Shown: one piece after another, positions 26,421-34,244 of the stretch
How the letters are laid out: every line of letters begins with the position of its first letter
Numbering within the stretch: the stretch's first letter is position 1
Assembly: GCA_030426805.1 (NCBI GenBank)
Contig: JAUHXU010000003.1
Location: 434,001-498,000 of the forward strand
DNA: 64,000 nucleotides
Source: a bacterium
Lineage (GTDB): Bacteria; Planctomycetota; JAFGQW01
Direction: 5' to 3'
Program-made: the position numbers and the translations under genes
The notes under the pieces: model-generated
Told to the model about the DNA's origin: nothing
Databases searched by the model: none
The model's input: only the letters and a program-made list of their open reading frames with translations

Positions 26421-28208
26421 ATGGTGACGAGCAACGAGAAACTGAAGGCGTGGGTCGAAGAAGTCGCCTCGCTTTGCCGGCCGCACCGCATCGAGTGGTG
26501 TGACGGGTCGCAAGAGGAATACGACCGCCTCGCAACCGAGATGGTCGCGACCGGTGCCGCGACCCGACTCGACGAGTCGAAGCGGCCGAACAGTCTGCTC
26601 ATCCGCTCCGATCCCGCCGACGTCGCCCGCGTCGAGGACCGCACGTTCATCTGCTGCGACAACGAAGCCGACGCCGGGCCGACGAACCACTGGCGCGATC
26701 CCGCCGAGATGAAGCGCGAGCTGACGAGCCTGTTCGACGGGGCGATGCGCGGCCGCACGATGTACGTGATTCCGTTCAGCATGGGTCCGATCGGTTCGCC
26801 GATCGCACACATCGGCGTGCAGCTCTCCGACTCGCCCTACGTCGTGTGCAACATGCGGATCATGACGCGCATGGGCAAGGACGTGCTCGACGCGCTCGGC
26901 GATGGCGACTTCGTCAAGTGCCTGCACTCGGTCGGCGCCCCGCTCGAGGGCGGCGAACTCGACGTCGCGTGGCCGTGCAACGCCGACAACAAGTACATCA
27001 CACACTTCCCCGAGACGCGTGAGATCTGGAGCTTCGGCTCGGGCTACGGCGGCAACGCGCTGCTCGGCAAGAAGTGCTTCGCGCTGCGCATCGCGTCGTG
27101 CATGGCGCGCGACGAGGGCTGGATGGCCGAGCACATGCTGATCCTCAAGCTCACGAGCCCCGAGGGCGCGGTGAAGTACGTCGCCGCGGCTTTCCCGAGC
27201 GCGTGCGGCAAGACCAACCTGGCGATGCTCGAGCCGACGATCCCCGGCTGGAAGGTCGAGACGATCGGCGACGACATCGCGTGGATGAAGTTCGGCGACG
27301 ACGGACGCCTCCGCGCGATCAACCCGGAATACGGCTTCTTCGGCGTTGCGCCGGGCACGAGCGACCACTCCAACCCGAACGCGATGAAGACGCTCCACGC
27401 GAACTGCATCTACACGAACTGCGCGCTCACCGACGACGGCGACGTCTGGTGGGAGGAGATGTCGGAGCCGCCGGCACACGTGATCGACTGGCACGGCGAG
27501 GACTGGACGCCCGGCGGCGGCAAGAAGGCCGCCCACCCGAACGCGCGCTTCACCGCGCCGGCGGGCCAGTGTCCGGTGATGGCGCCGGAGTGGGAGAGCC
27601 CCGAGGGCGTCGCGATCGACGCGATCCTGTTCGGCGGCCGTCGCGCGACGACGGTGCCGCTCGTCAACGAGTCGCTGTCGTGGCAGCACGGCACGTTCCT
27701 CGGCGCGATCATGAGCTCCGAGAAGACCGCGGCCGCAGCCGGCAAGGTCGGCGAACTGCGCTTCGACCCGATGGCGATGCTGCCGTTCTGCGGCTACAAC
27801 ATGGCCGACTACTGGGCGCACTGGCTCACGCTCGGCGCCGAGCACGGCGACGCGATGCCGAAGATCTTCTACGTGAACTGGTTCCGCAAGTCCGACGACG
27901 GTCGCTGGCTGTGGCCGGGCTACGGCGAGAACAGCCGCGTGCTGAAGTGGGTGTGCGATCGACTCGACGGCAACGCCGAAGCGGTCGAGACGCCGATCGG
28001 CTACCTGCCGGCCAAGGGCAGCCTCGACACGAGCGGCCTCGACATCGCCGACGCCGACCTCGACGCACTGCTCGCACCGAACGCCGCCGCCTGGGCCAAG
28101 GACCTGCCGGCGATCCGCGCCCACCTCGCGAAGTTCGGCGACCGGCTTCCCCAGGGCATCCGCGACGAACTCGACGCCCTCGAGGGGCGACTGTCCGCGT
28201 CGGTGTAG
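26421..28208 (+). CDS. pckG: Phosphoenolpyruvate carboxykinase (GTP)
   Basis: 595 residues from the ATG at 26421. The GTP-type enzyme is identified by its P-loop [14 protein letters not shown] (about residue 257), [20 protein letters not shown] with metal ligands, [30 protein letters not shown] and the C-terminal [20 protein letters not shown]. It interconverts oxaloacetate and PEP in gluconeogenesis or anaplerosis. Length is the usual 590-620. It follows citrate synthase on the same strand. A short ribosome signal (GGAG at 26410) lies upstream. Confidence 0.95.
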   Translation: MVTSNEKLKAWVEEVASLCRPHRIEWCDGSQEEYDRLATEMVATGAATRLDESKRPNSLLIRSDPADVARVEDRTFICCDNEADAGPTNHWRDPAEMKRELTSLFDGAMRGRTMYVIPFSMGPIGSPIAHIGVQLSDSPYVVCNMRIMTRMGKDVLDALGDGDFVKCLHSVGAPLEGGELDVAWPCNADNKYITHFPETREIWSFGSGYGGNALLGKKCFALRIASCMARDEGWMAEHMLILKLTSPEGAVKYVAAAFPSACGKTNLAMLEPTIPGWKVETIGDDIAWMKFGDDGRLRAINPEYGFFGVAPGTSDHSNPNAMKTLHANCIYTNCALTDDGDVWWEEMSEPPAHVIDWHGEDWTPGGGKKAAHPNARFTAPAGQCPVMAPEWESPEGVAIDAILFGGRRATTVPLVNESLSWQHGTFLGAIMSSEKTAAAAGKVGELRFDPMAMLPFCGYNMADYWAHWLTLGAEHGDAMPKIFYVNWFRKSDDGRWLWPGYGENSRVLKWVCDRLDGNAEAVETPIGYLPAKGSLDTSGLDIADADLDALLAPNAAAWAKDLPAIRAHLAKFGDRLPQGIRDELDALEGRLSASV

Positions 28209-28297
28209 TTCGCCCCTGGATTCGATCTTCTCGCGCTGATACAGTCCGGTTCGATTGGGCCCTGGATCAGTGTCTTTGCGTGAGAGGTATCGGAGTC

Positions 28298-29074
28298 ATG
28301 AAACGCACGAGTCTATTGCTGCTGGCAGGTGTCGCCGCCGTCGTCGGGTGTTCGTCGAAGGAGACGCACCCTTACCTTCACAAGTCCGAGAAGCCCAAGG
28401 CCGCGGAGTGGGGCTACACGGGCGACATCGGGCCCTCCCACTGGGGCGACCTGTCGCCGAAGTACGCGCTCGCCAAAGACGGCAAGCAGCAGTCGCCGAT
28501 CGACATCCGCGGCGCCGCCTCGGCCGACCTTCCGTCGCTCGCGTTCGACTACAAGCCGTCGAGGATCAACCTCGTTTACAACGGCCACACCGTCGAGGAG
28601 ATGGAAGACGGCAAGAGCAGCGTCACGGTCGGGGGCAAGCGCTACACGCTCGAGCAGTTCCACTTCCACTCCCCCAGCGAGCACACGATCAACGGCCGCC
28701 ACGCCGACATGGAGATGCACCTCGTGCACAAGGCCGCGGACGACACGCTCGCCGTCGTCGCGGTGATGATCAACGAGGGCGCCGAGAACGCCGCGTTCGC
28801 GCCGGTCTGGGACAACCTCCCGTCGAAGGACATGGCCAAGCGCGAGGCGTCGGCGACGATCGACGCGTCGGCGCTGCTGCCGAGCGACCACGGCTACTAC
28901 CGCTACATGGGATCACTGACGACGCCGCCGTGCACCGAAGGCGTGCACTGGATGGTGCTCCGGACGCCGATCGCGCTGTCGCGCTCGCAGATCGACGCGT
29001 TCCGCGCGGTGATCCACGGCAACAACCGGCCGGTGCAACCGCTCAACGGCCGCGCCGTCGACACGTCGCGCTGA
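28298..29074 (+). CDS. Alpha-class carbonic anhydrase lipoprotein
   Basis: 258 residues from the ATG at 28298, with CGGAG close upstream. A lipoprotein signal ends at GVAAVVGCSS (cysteine at about residue 18). The mature enzyme has HWGDLSPKYALAKDGKQQSP near its start, the zinc histidines in EQFHFHSPSEH and MEMHLVHKAA, and the family's substrate-pocket segment MGSLTTPPCTEGVHW. It hydrates CO2 to bicarbonate outside the cytoplasm, tethered to a membrane. A predicted polytopic protein resembling ZIP metal transporters starts 25 bases downstream and is probably co-transcribed. Confidence 0.93.
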   Translation: MKRTSLLLLAGVAAVVGCSSKETHPYLHKSEKPKAAEWGYTGDIGPSHWGDLSPKYALAKDGKQQSPIDIRGAASADLPSLAFDYKPSRINLVYNGHTVEEMEDGKSSVTVGGKRYTLEQFHFHSPSEHTINGRHADMEMHLVHKAADDTLAVVAVMINEGAENAAFAPVWDNLPSKDMAKREASATIDASALLPSDHGYYRYMGSLTTPPCTEGVHWMVLRTPIALSRSQIDAFRAVIHGNNRPVQPLNGRAVDTSR

Positions 29075-29099
29075 TCGAGGTCGAGCGCGCGCCGGGCCG

Positions 29100-29789
29100 A
29101 TGCGACACACGGAGATCCTCGTCGTCGCGGCGGTCTTCGCCGCCGTGCACCTCGCCACGCCGCTGATCGCTCGAGCGATCCGAAACCCGGAACGCTTCGA
29201 GTCGTTCAGCGGCGGCCTCGCGGTCGCCTACGTGTTTCTGCACCTGCTGCCCGAACTCGACGAGGGCCATGCGCTGCTCGGGACGCGGATCTACTTCGTC
29301 GCGTTGTTCGGCTTCGCGGCGGTCTACGCATTCGAGTACCGGATGACGCACCGCGATCGCGACGCCGAAGGCGCGCACTTCGCGCTCCACACGACGCTCG
29401 CAACGGTCTACACCGCGTTGCTCGTGTTCACCCTCGGCGCGCAACTGCCCGCGACACTGCCGATGACCCTCGTGTTCATCGTCTCGATCGGCATGCACCT
29501 CTCGAGCGGCGACGTCGGATCGCTCAACCGCTACGGGGACCGGTTCCGAAACCGCGGGCGCTACATCCTCGCCGCTGCGGCGATGGCCGGCTACGCACTG
29601 AGCCTGTTTCGCCGGCCGCACGAGGCCGCGATCGACGCGCTGACGGCGCTGCTGGCCGGCTTCATGCTGTTCCGCGTGTTCCGCGAAGAGCTCCCCCACC
29701 TGTCGAAGGCGAAGCTCCGCCCGTTCTTCGCCGGGATGGTGACGTTTCTGCTCCTGCACGTGCTGCTCGCACTCGGCGCCGAGCGATGA
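29100..29789 (+). CDS. Polytopic membrane protein with ZIP-transporter-like features
   Basis: 229 residues with about seven hydrophobic helices. Helix 2 contains SGGLAVAYVFLHLLPELDEG, which resembles the metal-binding HxxPE helix of ZIP zinc and iron transporters, and helix 5 contains FIVSIGMHLSSGDV with another histidine. A cytoplasmic loop carries YRMTHRDRDAEGAHFALHTT, rich in His. Overall length is a little short for ZIP and the family assignment is tentative. It begins 25 bases after the carbonic anhydrase gene, so a role in zinc or bicarbonate supply for that enzyme is a reasonable guess. Confidence 0.7.
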   Translation: MRHTEILVVAAVFAAVHLATPLIARAIRNPERFESFSGGLAVAYVFLHLLPELDEGHALLGTRIYFVALFGFAAVYAFEYRMTHRDRDAEGAHFALHTTLATVYTALLVFTLGAQLPATLPMTLVFIVSIGMHLSSGDVGSLNRYGDRFRNRGRYILAAAAMAGYALSLFRRPHEAAIDALTALLAGFMLFRVFREELPHLSKAKLRPFFAGMVTFLLLHVLLALGAER

Positions 29790-29933
29790 AGCGTTGGCAC
29801 CTCGCATTCGCGATGGTGCCCGGCGGGTGTTGGCGGACGATTCGCCTTTTGTCGGATCCCGGTTAACGATTCGGCCTACGATCCGTGCAGGCTCCTCGCG
29901 GGGACGTCCCGCACGATCGGAGGACGATGCACG

Positions 29934-30449
29934 ATGGCCGATGACCTCGCGAGACGGGCGCTGCCCTACTGGGCCGAGGCCCACGCGCTCGCGCGCCTGT
30001 TGCTGCGGGATCGCGGGCGTGCCTACGACGTCTGTCAGGAGGCGTTCGCGCGGTTGGCCGCCCGGGAGACCGACGACCCGCGGCGCGACGTGCGGCCACT
30101 CCTCTTCCGCGTCGTCCGCAACCTCGCGATCGACGAGCAACGACGCGCGGGCGCGATCTCGCTCGAGTCGCGGATCGCATCGACCGGTCCGATCGCCGAT
30201 CTGCGCTCGCCGGACCCCGCCGAGGAGGCGAGCCGCCGCGAGCAGGTCCGCCGCCTCGAGCGTGAGCTCGCGGCCTTGGACCCGGTTTGGCAGACCGTGC
30301 TCTACCTGCGCGACGGCGTCGGCCTCTCGTATCGCGAGATCGCTTCGGTGATCGAGCGCAGCGAGGACGTCGTCCGCGTGACACTCCACCGCGCACGCCG
30401 TCGGATGCGCACCGCCCTCGGCGCGACCGAAGAGAGGAAGTGCTCATGA
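29934..30449 (+). CDS. ECF-type sigma-70 family RNA polymerase sigma factor
   Basis: 171 residues from the ATG at 29934. Region 2 is visible as DRGRAYDVCQEAFARLAA and VRPLLFRVVRNLAIDEQRRA, and region 4 as ELAALDPVWQTVLYLRDGVG, LSYREIASVIERSEDVVRVT and LHRARRRMR. No region 3 intervenes, as in extracytoplasmic-function sigma factors. The following gene starts in its stop codon (ATGA) and encodes a membrane anti-sigma factor, so the pair is a signalling unit. The upstream 144 bases hold GGTTAAC and CCGTGC about 15 bases apart, which could be an autoregulated ECF promoter, but the match is loose. Confidence 0.9.
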   Translation: MADDLARRALPYWAEAHALARLLLRDRGRAYDVCQEAFARLAARETDDPRRDVRPLLFRVVRNLAIDEQRRAGAISLESRIASTGPIADLRSPDPAEEASRREQVRRLERELAALDPVWQTVLYLRDGVGLSYREIASVIERSEDVVRVTLHRARRRMRTALGATEERKCS

Positions 30450-31594
30450 CCCGCCCCGACTCCGACCGGCTCGACGCCTACGTGGACGGCGAGCTGCCCC
30501 CGGCCGACGCGGCCGACGTCGAACGCGCGATCCGCGAGGACGAAGCGACGCGCGACGCACACGCGGCACTCGTCGCGACTCGCGCGGCACTCGGCGACGT
30601 GTTCGCCGACGCGATCGCCACCGCTCCGCTGCCACCCGCATCGATCCCCGGCGCCGCATCGACGCACGTGCGCCGTCGGATCGCATGGGTGCCGTGGCTC
30701 ACCGGCTGCGGCATCGCGGCAGCGCTCGCGATCGCCGCGTGGATCGGAACGAGCGGGCGCAACGCAGCGCCCGAGCCGGTCGACGCACCGAGCACACCGA
30801 AGAGCCTGCTCCCGCGCGACGTCGTCGCCCGTGCGGCGAAGGAGTTCCGCTCGCTGCGCGACGCCGAGCTGCTCGTGACGATGGAGAGCGCGGCGATCGA
30901 CCTGCTGAAGGCGCTGCTGGACGACAAGAAGCCGGAGGATCGGAAGAAGACGCGGTTCTTCTTCCGCACGCGCGTGCAGTCGCCCGATCGCTTCGCGATG
31001 TTCACCGTCGCGAACCGGCGTGACCCGATGCCGGTGTTCGGTGAAGACGCGAGCGGCAGCGACGGCGAGTGGCGCTGGTCCTACGATCGCGAGAACGCCG
31101 AGGTCGTCCGCTATCCGGCCGACGGTCCGGCCCCGGCGATGCAGTGGTCGGTGAAGTCGTCGTCGGTGACGAAGTCCACGACGACGTTCGATACCGACAA
31201 CGGCGCCGACGGCGTGCTGCGCTGCCTGAACTTCGGCTTCCTCGAAGAGCTCGAAGCGAACGACCCGCACCTCGTCTACGAAGAGACGACCGGCCCGTCC
31301 GACGAGCGGGCCGGCCGCCGCGTCTTCCGCGTCCGACGAACCGACAAGGCCGACGAGTGGGTGACGGATGCGATCGAACTGACGGTCGACCCGATGCGCG
31401 ACCGGCTCGAGCGGGTGCGCTTCGACGTGCGCCTCACGGTCGTCAGCCTGATCTCGTTCACCGTGGACGTCGCCGCGACGAATCGCGGCTTCACGAAGCG
31501 CGATTTCGACCCGCGCCGCTACGTGGCCACGGACGTGACGGTCCGCGACGCGACGCCCGAGGAGATCGAGAAGGCGCGCAAAAAGGACAAGTAG
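30446..31594 (+). CDS. Membrane anti-sigma factor with a C-terminal LolA/RseB-like domain
   Basis: 382 residues from the ATG at 30446, overlapping the sigma-factor stop by four bases. Residues 1-50 resemble an anti-sigma domain (RLDAYVDGELPPADAADVER), without the zinc-binding HxxxCxxC set. One membrane helix follows at about 77-100 (WVPWLTGCGIAAALAIAAWI). The remaining 280 residues look like an outer-membrane-lipoprotein carrier fold: AKEFRSLRDAELLVTMESAA, RFFFRTRVQSPDRFAMFTVA, GEWRWSYDRENAEVVRYPAD and a final YVATDVTVRDATPEE. RseB, which binds RseA and senses lipoproteins or LPS, has a LolA-like fold, so this may fuse both roles into one chain. That reading is inference. Confidence 0.82.
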   Translation: MTRPDSDRLDAYVDGELPPADAADVERAIREDEATRDAHAALVATRAALGDVFADAIATAPLPPASIPGAASTHVRRRIAWVPWLTGCGIAAALAIAAWIGTSGRNAAPEPVDAPSTPKSLLPRDVVARAAKEFRSLRDAELLVTMESAAIDLLKALLDDKKPEDRKKTRFFFRTRVQSPDRFAMFTVANRRDPMPVFGEDASGSDGEWRWSYDRENAEVVRYPADGPAPAMQWSVKSSSVTKSTTTFDTDNGADGVLRCLNFGFLEELEANDPHLVYEETTGPSDERAGRRVFRVRRTDKADEWVTDAIELTVDPMRDRLERVRFDVRLTVVSLISFTVDVAATNRGFTKRDFDPRRYVATDVTVRDATPEEIEKARKKDK

Positions 31595-31596
31595 CG

Positions 31597-31642
31597 GCAT
31601 ACCGTAGCGGACGCCGCGCCCGTCGGCGATGATACGGTATGC
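31597..31642 (+). promoter_or_regulatory. Perfect 10-base inverted repeat enclosing the start codon of the next gene
   Basis: GCATACCGTA (31597-31606) and TACGGTATGC (31633-31642) are exact inverted copies; the second contains the ATG at 31639. The 26-base spacer is GC-rich. It could be a two-half-site operator or an mRNA hairpin that hides the start codon. Confidence 0.45.
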
Positions 31643-34167
31643 GAAACGGGCTCGCTTTGGCGGCCGTGCTCGCCGTCGCGGCGATCACGGGCCTCGTCCT
31701 CTGGCTCGGGATCGACGATCACGAGCGCGCACCCCCACCGTTCGAGGTGCCGCTCGATCCACGGCCGGAGGCACCGGCGAGCGTGCCGCCCGAACCAGGG
31801 CCGGCGCCCGCGCCCGAAGCGAAGCCGGCCACCGCACCGAACGAGCAGAGCGAGCAGAGCGAACCGAACGAACCGCTCGCCGACGAGACGCCGGCGCCCA
31901 CCGCACCGCGCTTCGACGGACCGCTCGTCCGCGTCGTCGACGCCGCCGGCGGACCGGTCGCCGGTGCGACGCTCCACTTCGCGGCGACCCGCGCCGGTTC
32001 GTGGCGACGCAGGCGCGACTACGAACCGACACGAACGTTCGAGACCGACGCGGCCGGCGAAGCGCGCATGCCGTTCTTCCGCACCTACGGCGAGATCTGC
32101 GCAACCCACCGCCTCGGCGCCGCGCGCTTCTCCGCTCGGGCATCGCAGTGGTACGACGGCGACGCGGTGATCCTCCGCCTCGCGCCGGCGCGCACGCTCG
32201 CCGTGGACGTCGTGGACGAACACGGCGCCCCGGCGGCCGACATCCGCCTCCTCGCGACGCCGGGAACCATCGGTTCACTCTACCCGCTCCGTGCGACGAC
32301 CGACCGCACCGGCCGTGCGACGTTCGTCTTCCCCGAGGCGACGCTGCCGGTCGCGACATTCGTCGAGGTCGACCTGCCGCTCGCCGTTTCCGTGGACGCG
32401 ACGGTCACCCAGGACGCGTGGCCGTCCGAACCGATCCGCCTGCAGTTGCCGCCGACGATCGCGCTCGTCGTCGAGATGCAGACGACGGACGGTCGGCGCG
32501 AGACGCGCCCGACGTCGATCCGCCTCCGCACCGGCACCGACACGCGGGAGCAACGTCGTACGACCGTCGACGGCCGCGCGGTCTTCCCGCGAATCGGTGT
32601 CGGTGCGTCGATGCGCCTCCTCGCCGTGCGGCAGTTCATCCGTGCCACGACGACCGTCACCGCGGAGAAGACCGCCGCCGGCACGCAGACGGTCACGCTG
32701 CGATCGCGGCGAGCCGACGCCTGCTGCCTCGTCGGTCGCATCGCATCCGGTCGCTGGACCCGCGTCCGAGCGGTCGGCCGGATCGTGCATCCGGCCAACG
32801 AGCGCCGTCCGTCGCCGCGCGAGGTGGGGTTCTCACGCGACGTCGAAATCGCCCCCGACAACTCGTTCTCGATCGCATTCGTGCGGCCGATCCATGCGCT
32901 GCGAGCCCTCCGGATCCTCGCCTACACCGACGACGACCTCGTTGCGATGAGCGCGATCATCCCGGTCGCGATCGAGCCCGACGCAAAGACGATCCCCCTC
33001 GGGACGGTCACGCTGACCGACGCGCCGCTCTGGGTATCCGGCACGGTCGTCGACCGTCTGGACCGACCGGTCGCGCTCGCCCGGGTCAGCGCCGAGGGCA
33101 CGACGGACGACGGCACGAAACTGCGTCGCACGGTCACCGACCGACACGGTCGCTTCGTCCTCCGCGGCGTCGCTCGCCCCGCGACGCTGACCGTCGTCGC
33201 GAGCCGCCCGGACCACGCCGACTCGGTACACGACGTCGCGTGTGGCACCGCCGACATCGTGCTCCGCATCGCGCGCTACGGCGACTTCGGCGGCCTCGTC
33301 ATGCTGCCGAGCGGCTTCGACGCCGACTGGTTCTATGCGGGGCTGATCGGGTCGACCCTCGCCGACTCCCGGCGGCGATGGCTCGAGTCCCTGTCGATCG
33401 ACGCCGCCGGCGACGGCCGTGGGCGCTTCGCCGCGAGCGCGGTCGAACCGGGCACCTACGACATCGCGTTCCACGTCGTGGGCGGCGACACGCCGCTGCT
33501 CACCGTCCCGGGCGTCTCGGTGACCGAGAACGGCAAGACCCCCGACAACCGGCTCCGGTCGATCGATCTCCGCGGCTCGATACGCGCGATCACGCTGCGC
33601 GTCGTCGGCGACGACGGCACGCCCGTCGCGAACGCCGCAATCACCGCGTGCCGCGCGACGAACGGCCGCTACGACGCGCGACGCACGGTTCGAACGGATG
33701 CGCAGGGCGAGGTGCGACTGCCGGCCTCGGCCAACGGCTCGGCGTTCGAGGTCGCGGCCCCCGGCTACCGGATCCTCCGAACCGAAGCGCGGTCCAGCCG
33801 CACGATCCCGCTCGAACGCGGCTTCCCGGTCACGTTCGACCTCGGCTCGGGCGTCCGGGCCCGCGACCGCGCCAAGGCACTCGTGATGCGACTCGCCCGC
33901 GAGGACGAGGACGACGACGTCGCGACACCGGCCCGGCCACTCTACCGGGTGCTGCCGGATGACGACGACGCGATCGCATTCGTCGTCGATCGACCGGGCA
34001 CCTACAGCGCGACGCTTCGCCTCTGCCCGATCACACGCGGCGCGTCGCCCCGCGATCTCTACCGCGCGCGCCGCAGCCGCGTGCTGCGCAGCACGCGCGT
34101 GACGCTCGCCGACGACCGGGCGAGTCGGATCGCGATGCCGATCGAGCCGTCGCTGCTCGCACGGTAG
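31639..34167 (+). CDS. Membrane-anchored protein with repeated carboxypeptidase-regulatory-like beta domains
   Basis: 842 residues. An N-terminal hydrophobic anchor (about 4-24) is followed by a Pro/Glu-rich spacer (to about 90) and then a series of beta-sandwich modules of the CarboxypepD_reg type. Each opens like LVRVVDAAGGPVAGATLHFA and continues as a strand with T-D-xx-G-x-A turns (FETDAAGEARMPF, TDRTGRATFVF, TDRHGRFVLRGVA, TDAQGEVRLPA). At least five such units are visible. These domains are adhesive or structural. A few cysteines occur (ADACCLVGR, DVACGTA). It follows the sigma/anti-sigma pair on the same strand, separated by the inverted repeat, and may belong to its regulon. Specific function is unknown. 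Confidence 0.8.
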   Translation: MRNGLALAAVLAVAAITGLVLWLGIDDHERAPPPFEVPLDPRPEAPASVPPEPGPAPAPEAKPATAPNEQSEQSEPNEPLADETPAPTAPRFDGPLVRVVDAAGGPVAGATLHFAATRAGSWRRRRDYEPTRTFETDAAGEARMPFFRTYGEICATHRLGAARFSARASQWYDGDAVILRLAPARTLAVDVVDEHGAPAADIRLLATPGTIGSLYPLRATTDRTGRATFVFPEATLPVATFVEVDLPLAVSVDATVTQDAWPSEPIRLQLPPTIALVVEMQTTDGRRETRPTSIRLRTGTDTREQRRTTVDGRAVFPRIGVGASMRLLAVRQFIRATTTVTAEKTAAGTQTVTLRSRRADACCLVGRIASGRWTRVRAVGRIVHPANERRPSPREVGFSRDVEIAPDNSFSIAFVRPIHALRALRILAYTDDDLVAMSAIIPVAIEPDAKTIPLGTVTLTDAPLWVSGTVVDRLDRPVALARVSAEGTTDDGTKLRRTVTDRHGRFVLRGVARPATLTVVASRPDHADSVHDVACGTADIVLRIARYGDFGGLVMLPSGFDADWFYAGLIGSTLADSRRRWLESLSIDAAGDGRGRFAASAVEPGTYDIAFHVVGGDTPLLTVPGVSVTENGKTPDNRLRSIDLRGSIRAITLRVVGDDGTPVANAAITACRATNGRYDARRTVRTDAQGEVRLPASANGSAFEVAAPGYRILRTEARSSRTIPLERGFPVTFDLGSGVRARDRAKALVMRLAREDEDDDVATPARPLYRVLPDDDDAIAFVVDRPGTYSATLRLCPITRGASPRDLYRARRSRVLRSTRVTLADDRASRIAMPIEPSLLAR

Positions 34168-34172
34168 GCACG

Positions 34173-34204
34173 AAAAACGGGACGCGCCCGAAGGCGCGCC
34201 CCGT
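34173..34204 (-). terminator. Rho-independent terminator for the PhoX-like gene
   Basis: Read on the minus strand, ACGGGG-CGCGCC-type arms (34204-34193 with 34188-34177, one mismatch in 12 pairs, TTCG loop) are followed by five T residues. It sits 40 bases past the stop of the PhoX-like gene and also just after the convergent upstream gene. Confidence 0.75.
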
Positions 34205-34244
34205 AAGCGATGCGGCGCGAATCGTCGCGTCGACCGCGCGTCCG

